Positions 6,561 through 13,900 of a stretch of DNA of 48,423 nucleotides are shown piece after piece. How positions within the stretch are numbered: position 1 is the stretch's first letter; each line of letters starts with the position of its first letter. This DNA comes from a virus, in IMG/VR virus record IMGVR_UViG_3300020202_000099, positions 1-48,423 of that record. One strand, given 5' to 3'. A program made the position numbers and the translations under genes. Under the pieces are notes generated by a model. That model worked only from the letters and a program-made list of their open reading frames with translations. It made no database searches and was not told where the DNA came from.

Positions 6561-7255
6561 TACCGCACCGCCTCTGGCACCGGCTCGCGCTTCGGGATGA
6601 GCCCGATGTGGGCCGCGAGCGCGCGCGTGCCGAGCACGTCGCAGCGCACGTGATGCTCGATGGCGTCCCACCGGCCCTCGTGGACGGCCAGGGCGATGTC
6701 GGCACCGGTCAGATCGTCCTTCGGCACGTCCAGCCCGAACCGCTTGAGGTAGAACGACTGCTTGCGGAAAGTGAGCAGGTTGTCGAAGCTCAGGATCTTC
6801 ATCACGTCCACGACGGACGGGTGCTTGTATTTCGAGAGGTAGAGGCCTGGGGCCTTGACGCCGAGCAGCAGTGACCGCCGCATTAGCGTCGGGGCGTCAA
6901 AGCCAGCGAAGTTGTAGCCGATGAGCATCGCCTGCTTGGCTTCGGTCCAGAACTGCTCCAGCGCCGCGCGCTCCTGGATCTCGTTTTGGCAGGTGATGAC
7001 TGTTACGTCCTCGTCCCGTGGACGCATGTAGCCGATAGCCACAATGCGATTCAGGTCCGGGTCAAGGGCGCACCGTTCCAGGTCGTCCTCCCACTGCTTG
7101 ATGCGCCGCGCCTTCTCGTCGACCTTCCACTGCTCGATGGTCTCGGGCTTGGTGTAGTTCTTCGGCGCCGTCAGGTATTCCAGTTCCGGAGGCGGCAGAT
7201 ACGCTGCCGCCTCCGGGTGGGCGATGGTCTCCAAGTCAGCGATGACTGGCAGCAT
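6560..7255 (-). CDS. 3'-5' exonuclease, DnaQ/PolB-exo type (RNase H-like fold)
   Basis: 231 residues. Exo I is DLET (residues 7-10), Exo II is IGYNFAGFDAPTL (about 112-124), and the Exo III region near the end is HHVRCDVLGTRAL, where the Asp would be the last metal ligand. This is a stand-alone proofreading-type exonuclease, as often seen in phage replication blocks without a polymerase. It probably trims 3' ends during replication or recombination. The start ATG at 7255 is 12 bases downstream of the SSB-like stop. Confidence 0.8.
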   Translation of the reverse strand: MLPVIADLETIAHPEAAAYLPPPELEYLTAPKNYTKPETIEQWKVDEKARRIKQWEDDLERCALDPDLNRIVAIGYMRPRDEDVTVITCQNEIQERAALEQFWTEAKQAMLIGYNFAGFDAPTLMRRSLLLGVKAPGLYLSKYKHPSVVDVMKILSFDNLLTFRKQSFYLKRFGLDVPKDDLTGADIALAVHEGRWDAIEHHVRCDVLGTRALAAHIGLIPKREPVPEAVR

Positions 7256-7267
7256 CGTTGGCCTCGC

Positions 7268-7678
7268 CTAGAACGGGATGTCGTCGTCGGTGATGGGCGG
7301 CTCCTCGTCGCCGGGTAGCTCCACCTGCCGGCGCGGGGCCGGCGCGGGGGCAGGGGCCGGAGCTGTCGCGCGCGGCGCGCGGATGTCGATGCAGCCGACC
7401 GTCTTGCCCTGATACTTGGTCGTGCCTGGCGCGAGCACGATTTGGTGGCCGGCCCACTGCTCGTAGTCGTCCGTTCCGGTGATGGCCTCCATCGCCTCGG
7501 CCTTGGTCTTGTTCATCACCAGGGTCTTGTCCTTGCCGACCAGGTGCATGACGAGTTTCCGTTCCTTCTCCTGGCCGATTTCCTCGAAGTCCACCGACTC
7601 GACAACGGCGCGCACCGGCCTGCCCTGCAAGTCCTCCGTCTTCAACGTGCTCCCGAATGCGGTTTTCCAGCTCGGCAT
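7268..7678 (-). CDS. SSB-like protein with an SSB interaction tail
   Basis: 136 residues from ATG 7678. The first 100 residues are strand-rich, as in an OB-like or related single-strand DNA-binding domain (KLVMHLVGKDKTLVMNK; HQIVLAPGTTKYQGK). A Pro/Ala linker follows, and the protein ends in an acidic tip, DDDIPF, the same as the C-terminal tip of bacterial SSB that recruits replication and repair partners. Bacterial SSB fold residues are not obvious, so the domain may be an unrelated phage version that has gained the same tail. The neighbouring exonuclease and initiator fit a replication role. Confidence 0.72.
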   Translation of the reverse strand: MPSWKTAFGSTLKTEDLQGRPVRAVVESVDFEEIGQEKERKLVMHLVGKDKTLVMNKTKAEAMEAITGTDDYEQWAGHQIVLAPGTTKYQGKTVGCIDIRAPRATAPAPAPAPAPRRQVELPGDEEPPITDDDIPF

Positions 7679-7770
7679 CAGTTCCTCCCCCACGCCTGTC
7701 GTTTCTGTTCGACGATGGTGGGCCTCACAGCCCACCATCGCTTGACCGCCGCCGCCAGCGCGGCAAGCAC

Positions 7771-8058
7771 CTACTGCACACCGCCGTCGAACAACGGCAG
7801 CTCCTGGGGTCCACGGCGCATCTCGCGGGCCTTGCCGCGCAGGGCGATGAGGATCTGGTTGACCTCGGCCTGGGCTTCCTTCGCGGCCGACTTCGCCGCG
7901 TCCAGGGTCTCGTTCTTCTCGGCCAGCCGCTGCTCGGCCTCCTCCAGCTCGTCGACCAGGTTGTTGAACTGGTCGAGCACCGCCGTCGCATCCGGCGCTT
8001 GCAGCAGCGCCTCGGGCGTCGGCTCGATTGGGGTCTGGTTCTCCTCGTGGTTCTCCAT
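7771..8058 (-). CDS. Coiled-coil protein of the replication block
   Basis: 95 residues from ATG 8058. Residues 25-75 form a continuous charged coiled coil (VDELEEAEQRLAEKNETL). The ends are acidic or Pro-rich (LPLFDGGV). No family recognised. It is the first gene downstream of the putative attP, so it begins the replication operon after integration-site DNA; a longer frame extends upstream into the attP repeats and is less likely. 92 bases without a gene separate it from the SSB-like gene. Confidence 0.6.
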   Translation of the reverse strand: MENHEENQTPIEPTPEALLQAPDATAVLDQFNNLVDELEEAEQRLAEKNETLDAAKSAAKEAQAEVNQILIALRGKAREMRRGPQELPLFDGGVQ

Positions 8059-8079
8059 CGTGCGCACTCCGTCTCTTGG

Positions 8080-8350
8080 AATGGCTACACCTGTCCCTCC
8101 GGTCGCGGGGTGTAGCCATTTGTGTAGCCAAACCGACCGGGGCAATGAGGAACCGAGCGGGTTGGCTCGGGTCCTCTTGGGTTTTGGAGTCGTCGAACCT
8201 GGGCGGGAGTTACTGAGGAGGTCGCGCGAAAACCGGCTGAATCCGGTCCCGAATCACCGCCCTGTCAATCGTTGACAGGCAACAAGACAGTAGCAGTGAT
8301 TCAGGCCGGAATTAGCGGAATTTCTCAGGTGTGGCCACTGCTGTAGCCAC
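8080..8350. other. Putative attP region with repeated TGTAGCCA arm-type sites
   Basis: The 300 bases between the integrase stop (8362) and the coiled-coil gene hold no gene but several repeats. AATGGCTACACC (8080-8091) and GGTGTAGCCATT (8109-8120) are a perfect 12-bp inverted repeat. TGTAGCCA recurs directly at 8123-8130 and 8342-8349. CCTGTCAA-TCG-TTGACAGG (8261-8279) is a second perfect inverted repeat that lies between them. A cluster of repeated sites flanking a dyad directly beside a tyrosine integrase gene is the layout expected for arm-type and core-type integrase sites. Confidence 0.55.
8261..8279. promoter_or_regulatory. Perfect inverted repeat, candidate core/operator in attP region
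   Basis: CCTGTCAA-TCG-TTGACAGG, 8-bp arms with a 3-base centre. It could be the core-type integrase site or a hairpin following the integrase gene. There is no T tract, which argues against a simple terminator. Confidence 0.45.
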
Positions 8351-8361
8351 GCGCGACGACT

Positions 8362-9570
8362 CTAGTCTCCCACCGCCTTCCTCCGCATCGCAATCGGCAC
8401 CGGAGCATCCGGCAGCCCAATGTCCAGGCGCAGCATCTCGGCGCGGCTCTCCTTGCGCTGCTCGTGAACGTAGAACTTCATCGTCGTGCTGATGTCGCCG
8501 TGACCGAGCCAGGCCTGGAGCTTGTGCGGCTTGACGCCAGCCTCGGCGCACCTGGTCGCGAACGTGCGCCGGCAATCGTGCTGCGTGAAGTGCGGGATAC
8601 CGGCCTTTTCAATGGCCCGCCCGAACCGCTCCATCAGCGCAGAGCGCGTCATGTTCCACAACCATGGGCCACTGCGACGCCTGTTGTAATCGCCAATGCC
8701 GGCGGCGCGCGCGTCCATCTGCTCTTTCAGAGCCTGAACGACGGCCGGCTGCATCGGGATCTCGCGGGCGACCACGTCGCGTTCGCGGTTGTAGCGGTCC
8801 TTCCCCTTGACGATGTCGCCGGTCAGCACGATCCGGAACTCATCGAAGTCGCAGTGCCTGGCTTCGAGATTGAGCAGCTCGTCGAGCCGTAGCCCTGACC
8901 CCACCATGACGATGAAGGCGCGCCGCGCTTCGTCCCCGGCGTCTGCCAGAAACCGGCGCTGTTCGTCCAGGGACACCACGCGGCTCCGCGTCGTCGGGCG
9001 AGGCAGCTCCTGGCGCAGGTTCACGTTCACCCACGGGTCCTGCGTCAGCAGCTTGCGCCGGATCGCCTCCGCGATGACCATCCTGGTTGCGTAGACGTAG
9101 TTGATGACGACGTTCGGCCGGTATGGTGTGCCGCGGTCGCTCTTGAGCGCCCTGAGATGCCGCACAAAGTCTCGGCATCGCTCTGAGGTGATGTCGGCCA
9201 GCGACACATCCCCAAAGAACGCCATGGACGGCGCGATGCGGGCCTTGTCGTTGTCGAGTGCGTTCTTGTATCGCTTGAATGTCGATACCTCGTCGATGTA
9301 GACCTGCGCGAACGTGGCGTAGCGGGCATCGGGCCGCGCAGCCACCTTCTTCTTCTCGATAAACGTGTCCAGCTCGCCTTTGTTGGCCTTCGACTCCAGC
9401 TCGGTCGCGGCGACCTTGGCCAGTTCGTAGTCCTTCTGCTTCGTCGAGATGGCCTTCCGGCGCTTGATGCCGTTGGCATCGGTGACGACCTTGCGGAAAT
9501 ACCAGATACCGTCCCGCAAGAACATGTTTTCGCGAACGCGCTTGCGTTTACGCAGTTGCTTCTTGTCCAT
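8362..9570 (-). CDS. int: Tyrosine site-specific recombinase (phage integrase)
   Basis: 402 residues. N-terminal basic segment and SAM-like core-binding domain (about 80-190) precede the catalytic domain. Catalytic residues visible: first Arg in GSGLRLDELL (about 228), H-x-x-R in HDCRR (331-334), His in WLGHGDIS (about 357) and the Tyr nucleophile in TTMKFY (about 367). This is a complete integrase of usual length. It overlaps the excisionase gene by 23 bases, so the two are co-expressed, and the 3' end borders the putative attP. It supports a temperate lifestyle. Confidence 0.92.
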   Translation of the reverse strand: MDKKQLRKRKRVRENMFLRDGIWYFRKVVTDANGIKRRKAISTKQKDYELAKVAATELESKANKGELDTFIEKKKVAARPDARYATFAQVYIDEVSTFKRYKNALDNDKARIAPSMAFFGDVSLADITSERCRDFVRHLRALKSDRGTPYRPNVVINYVYATRMVIAEAIRRKLLTQDPWVNVNLRQELPRPTTRSRVVSLDEQRRFLADAGDEARRAFIVMVGSGLRLDELLNLEARHCDFDEFRIVLTGDIVKGKDRYNRERDVVAREIPMQPAVVQALKEQMDARAAGIGDYNRRRSGPWLWNMTRSALMERFGRAIEKAGIPHFTQHDCRRTFATRCAEAGVKPHKLQAWLGHGDISTTMKFYVHEQRKESRAEMLRLDIGLPDAPVPIAMRRKAVGD

Positions 9571-9766
9571 GCTGCTGCTTCTCCTCGCGACGAGTCATCA
9601 CACGGCGGGATGCCATGTGCTTGTCGAGGAGGCGTATATCGAACAGCACCCTCCGGCCCTCCTTGATGAACGGGATGGACCGACGCCCAACCCGATGCCG
9701 CAGAGCCTTCTCGGTGATGCCCATATACATGGCCGCTTGGGGATACGTCAGATATCGCTGAGTCAC
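9548..9766 (-). CDS. xis: Excisionase / AlpA-like helix-turn-helix protein
   Basis: 72 residues from GTG 9766, preceded by GGAAGGGG. The sequence TYPQAAMYMGITEKALRHRV is the helix-turn-helix of MerR/AlpA-like excisionases, followed by a wing (IPFIKEGRRVLFD). It probably bends DNA to direct excision and may regulate int. It lies directly upstream of int, with overlapping ends. The longer open frame upstream is rejected because it crosses the palindromic control region. Confidence 0.8.
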   Translation of the reverse strand: MTQRYLTYPQAAMYMGITEKALRHRVGRRSIPFIKEGRRVLFDIRLLDKHMASRRVMTRREEKQQHGQEATA

Positions 9767-10061
9767 GGGTCGCCCCTTCCCCCAACCGGACAGGCCTCCG
9801 GCTGAGAGTCTAACAGACTTAGTAATTACAAACCCGGTCGCTTGTCGGTCGTCTCGCCGGGTCCGCGTGGGATTCGCGGGAGCCTTCCGGGGACGCCGCG
9901 GATAATGGCACGGCTGGTAATTTCTAGGCAAATTACTAGAAATTCGGGCGGCTTGGGCTGCCTCGGGGCAGTGCGGGGTAGTGAAATCCTGGAGGCTCAA
10001 ACTATGTCAAAACAGGGCTCGGTTCCACTACCTCAACCGCGTCAACAGTTGCAGCAGGCCA
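9767..10061. promoter_or_regulatory. Control region upstream of xis-int
   Basis: About 295 bases without a credible gene, upstream of xis. It contains nested palindromes at 9917-9944, a small dyad GTCT-AAC-AGAC near 9808-9818, an AT-rich stretch TTAGTAATTACAAA just after it, and on the minus strand a perfect -35 box TTGACA (10010-10005). The best -10 at 17-base spacing, ATTTCA (9987-9982), is poor. This is the likely promoter-operator of the integration genes. Confidence 0.5.
9917..9944. promoter_or_regulatory. Nested palindromic operator (CTAGAAAT family)
   Basis: Two overlapping perfect dyads: GTAATTT-ctaggc-AAATTAC and AATTTCTAG-gcaaatta-CTAGAAATT. The CTAGAAAT half-site recurs upstream of the regulator-like gene at 47982-48021. 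The AT-rich dyads stand out against GC-rich surroundings. Best read as a repressor-binding site controlling xis-int. Confidence 0.6.
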
Positions 10062-10256
10062 CTATCGAGCCGCCTCATCCGTTGAGGGGCTTTTGCGAAC
10101 GTGATTTGCTGCCGCGACGAGCGCGCCTGACCCCGCCACGGCAGCCATTTCCTTCACCGACATGGCGTGCCCGGATGCGAGCATGCCCGAGAGCGCGACA
10201 AGCGCACCCTGGACCGCCGCTTGGCCGACCATCGCCGCCCACTGCTTGAAGCTCAT
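10062..10256 (-). CDS. Small membrane protein, probable holin
   Basis: 64 residues from ATG 10256, which overlaps the restored stop of the endolysin (ATGA). Two hydrophobic, Gly/Ala-rich helices (AAVQGALVALSGMLAS and EMAAVAGSGALVAAAN) and a charged C-terminal tail fit a small two-pass holin. Position next to the endolysin supports this. Sequence alone cannot separate a holin from another small membrane protein. Confidence 0.55.
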   Translation of the reverse strand: MSFKQWAAMVGQAAVQGALVALSGMLASGHAMSVKEMAAVAGSGALVAAANHVRKSPSTDEAAR

Positions 10257-10686
10257 TTTCTGACCTCCGCGGCCTGGCGCGTGCCGGACCACTGCGCGAT
10301 TCGAGTGCCTGGCCGAATGTCGATGTGGACGAACGAGTCGTAGAGACCTATGCCGCGTATCTGTAGGTCAGGCCTCGCCTTCGCCAGTGCCTTGATGCGC
10401 TCATGGAACTGGTAGACGGACAACCAGCCGGTGGCCGCAGGTCAAGCGCGCGGCCTTCGATGTGCTGCGAGGCGCGCATGCCACCGACGCGGAAGTTGTA
10501 GGTCTTCGGCCGATACGCGGACAGCACCTTGATCGGCTTGCCGCCGCACTCGGCCCGAATCGCCTCGAACGCGCGCCCGAGAATCAGTGCGCGCTTTTCC
10601 CATTCAGCCGGATATGGCGTGCCGTCGCGACAGGCCATCTCCTTCCAGCTCAAATGCTCTGACGGGCTAGTGACGGAGTAGGTCAC
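10253..10686 (-). pseudogene. M15-family peptidase endolysin, split by a -1 frameshift
   Basis: Starts at GTG 10686 overlapping the upstream stop. The first frame carries the zinc-site motif SQHIEGRALDL (S-x-H-x(6)-D) and runs on to a stop at 10348 in a meaningless sequence. After RALDLRPP the neighbouring frame continues as GWLSVYQFHERIKAL and contains the second zinc motif VHIDIR, ending at 10253, exactly overlapping the holin start. One missing G around 10424-10434 would explain it. Restored length is about 144 residues, typical of phage D-Ala-D-Ala carboxypeptidase-like (M15) lysins. As written, neither frame has the complete active site. Confidence 0.8.
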
Positions 10687-10919
10687 TCATTGGCGCCGAA
10701 CTTCGCTCGAAGCTCCACTAGCCAATCGTTGTGACGCGACACAGCGGCCTTGGTGTGCTCCATGTCACCTAGGAGACCCTCTGGCGGGTTCTTCGAGCCG
10801 ACCGCCTTGGTTAGGTCGCGAATCGCATCGCGGAAGCTCATGGACATCTTGATGAAGGCGATGATGCCTCCGCCGACAAGGAGGAGGTCGCTGATGCTCA
10901 GAGTCCAATCGATGTTCAT
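10683..10919 (-). CDS. Small single-pass membrane protein of the lysis cassette
   Basis: 78 residues. One N-terminal transmembrane helix (ISDLLLVGGGIIAFIKMSM) is followed by a charged helical domain (RDAIRDLTKAV; AAVSRHNDWLVELRAK). The arrangement fits an inner-membrane spanin or an accessory holin. It is coupled by overlap to the giant gene upstream and to the endolysin downstream. No specific family recognised. Confidence 0.6.
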   Translation of the reverse strand: MNIDWTLSISDLLLVGGGIIAFIKMSMSFRDAIRDLTKAVGSKNPPEGLLGDMEHTKAAVSRHNDWLVELRAKFGANE

Positions 10920-13900
10920 CGGCGTGGCACGACGGGCAGCCTGCCCAGGAATGGCACCGGTTGTTTCTCGCCCGCGCTCACCCCGAGCGCGTCCGCGGCA
11001 ATCGCTTCAATCTCGCGATGCAGCTCGTTCATCGCGTCCCGCTTCTCGACCGGCCCCATCGTGGTGTCGGCAAAGAGCGCGTCGATCTGGCCACGCACTT
11101 CACGAATCTCGCGCAGCGCCGCGCGGTAGCCTGGCACGGCGTTGAGCAGCTCGGCGTGCTCGTCTTCGACCGCGGCAGCCTTCTCCGGCTCGCCACGGCG
11201 CTCGAACGCGTTGCGGCTGGCGACGGCGCCGCGAGCCTTCCGCTCCAGCTCGTAGAGCCGCTGAAGCGCCGGCACGTCACTCGTCGTCCTGGAGCGGTAG
11301 AAGGTGCCAACTAGCGGCGCGTCATCTAGGTCCGGTGCAGGCAAGCGACGTTCCGTGAGCCCGAGCAGTGAGGCGACCGTGTCAATGCCCTTGACAATTC
11401 CGCGACCCATGCCGGCCGTGTAGCCATAAATCAGGTGGTCTATCTTCGCGGGCGGGTAGTTGAGCGCCTTGCCGAGCCAGATCGCCGTGCCGCTCGTCCA
11501 GCGATTCGCGAGCAGTTCCGCCTCCTGGTCCAGCTCGTAGGGCGAGATGATGTTGCGGTCCCTGAACGTGTCGTAGTTCGCCATGACCTCGAATGCCGGC
11601 AGGAACAGCGTCGGCATCCCGGCGCCAATAACCTCCAGCACGCCGTCGAGCGGGTTGTCGTAGTTCAGGAACGGGAATGCCTGGCGCAGCCGCGCCTTGA
11701 TGCCTTCGGGGTCTTTGCCGTAGGCGTAGTCGAGGAACGCTTCGGGCAGCGTGCCGAACAGTGTGCCGATTTCAAACGGCTTCGGGAGCCGGATGAAGCC
11801 GCTCTCCGTGTAGGGCACTGGAATATGCCAGTAGGTGTTCTTCTCCCACTCGGGAATCTTCTCGTATTCCTCGTCGTCGGCGTTGAGCACCCAGGTCAGC
11901 ACCGAGAGTGCGGTCACAGACGCTGCCGCGCGAAGCGCGAACGTCGCCGGCCGCTCGCGAGCCGTCTGCACCGCACGGTCGTAACCCTGCACGCGCGCGT
12001 TGAGGAACGGAACGATTTCGTTCCAGCTTCGGCCTTGCGTGCCAGCGCGCGCGAAATCGACTGTCACATCGCGTGCCGCCAGGGCCGCGCGCGCCATGGC
12101 CTCGTCGGGCGCCGTGCCAGCCGCGGTCTCCTTCATTACGCCCAGGCGGAACTCGCCAAGGCGCGTCGAGTGCTCCATCACCTCAGACAGCGCCTGAAGC
12201 AGCTCGAACGGCGTCCGCACCGTGTCGAACATCCGCGCGCGGAACGACTCCGCCTTCGCCCCTGACAGCTTCCGAATCTCGCGCCGAACGCTCTGCCGGT
12301 CGCGCGCCACCAACGTCGAGTGGCCGGCGCCAGAGGCGAGGAACTGCTGATACAGCTCGGTCTTGCCAAGCACGTTTGCCAGGCCAACGACGGTGTCGAC
12401 AAACGGGCGAAAGCCGTAGCGGCTCTGCGCGTAGGCCGTAAACGTGTCGCGGATCGGATTGCGCGCGATGAAGCCAAGCGTGCCGGTCGCGGTCGCGCGC
12501 AGGAGCTGCGCGGGCGCAGTGAACGCCCACGCCCACGTCGCGGCTTTCGGGCCGATGTCGACGATGGCCGCATAGAGCGCGGGGTCATTGACCTGATACC
12601 ACTCTCGCTTGCCGTCGCGCAGCACCGTGACGATGCCGCTCTTGCCGCTCGGCAGCATGGCCGGCGTGAAAATCGTCGTCACGCCCTTCAGGTCGAAGTT
12701 GCTCGGCACGTCGACGCCAGCCTTCCCGAGCTGCTTCAGCACTGCGTCCTCGACGTGTTCCAGGCTGAACGTAACTGGAACCTTCTGCTCCGGGATGCGG
12801 TCCAGGAATCGGCCGCTGCCGGCGCTCTGGTTGGCTAGGTCGACGAGCGCGAGCGCCGCCCTGTTCTGTTCAGCCACCTGGACGAGCAGGTGCGCGTTCT
12901 TGATGATGGTTTCCAGCGGGTTGACGATGTCGCGCCCAGAACCGCGGATGCGCTTGAAGGGGCTGCCCTGGTTCGCCAGCGCGTTCTTCGCGCTGTGCGA
13001 GCCGCCGCTGAAGCCGTCCATGACGCGCTCGAACGGCACGTAGTGCTGATTCGCGTCCTCCATCGCCTGGCGCTGCCTGCTCGAAATCAGGCGCTGCTCC
13101 TCAGCGTAATCGAGCATGGCCGACTGGAACGCGTAGACCGCGTCGCGCGCGTCCTCGAAACGCTGGTTGCCGGCAAACTTCTGGAGCGTGCCGCGCGCCT
13201 CGGCCAGGTTCATCGCCGTATTCGTGACACCCCGGCGGTGCAGCTCAGGCACGCGCGAGGCGACGAGATACGTCGCGAAGTCCTCCAGCTCGCCAGGCTC
13301 AATGTCCTTGATGGCCGCGGCGAGGCTCGTGCCGATGAACCGCCCGTCATTGCGGCGCACGCCGTGCTCGATGAATCCCATCGCCTTGGCGACAGCGCCG
13401 CGCGCAAGGCGCGCCAGAGCGTAGGCGTTCTGCGTCAGGTCGATCGGCTGGCCCTTCGCCATCGCCTTCACGGCGTGATCGAGGTAGACAAGGTCGTCTA
13501 TGGTGGCGCGTTGCGCCTTCAGCGTCGTCGAGATGTCATCGGCGCGCCCGCCCTTGCCGTCGAAGTCGATGCGGGCCTTGCCGCGTTCGTGCGGGTCCAG
13601 GTCGGCGTGTCCCTGCCACTGCCGCTGCGCTTCCTGGAGCGCACGCCAGACGAGCGGGACACCTTTCACCTTGGCCATGAACTCAGCGTAGAAGTTCGGG
13701 GCCAACGCCTGGACCATTTGGTCCCCTTCCTCAAACCAGATGCGCAGGAACTCCGCGGTTCCTTCGTCGAGCTGTTGTTCGACGGTGTAACTCTGGCGGC
13801 TCGTCGGCCCACCAAGGCCGCGCAGCTCGGTCATCATCGCCTTCGACGCACGCTTGTCGAGCTTCAGCACCGACATCTGAATGTGGTGGCCAAGCTCGTG

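Noticed and set aside
7268-8131. Longer 287-residue reading of the SSB-like gene
   Set aside because: The upstream part is Arg/Gly-rich and runs through the coiled-coil gene in another frame. ATG 7678 begins the recognisable domain.
10005-10010. TTGACA on the minus strand as a complete strong promoter
   Set aside because: The -35 box is perfect, but no good -10 lies 16-18 bases downstream, so only the region, not a firm promoter, is listed.
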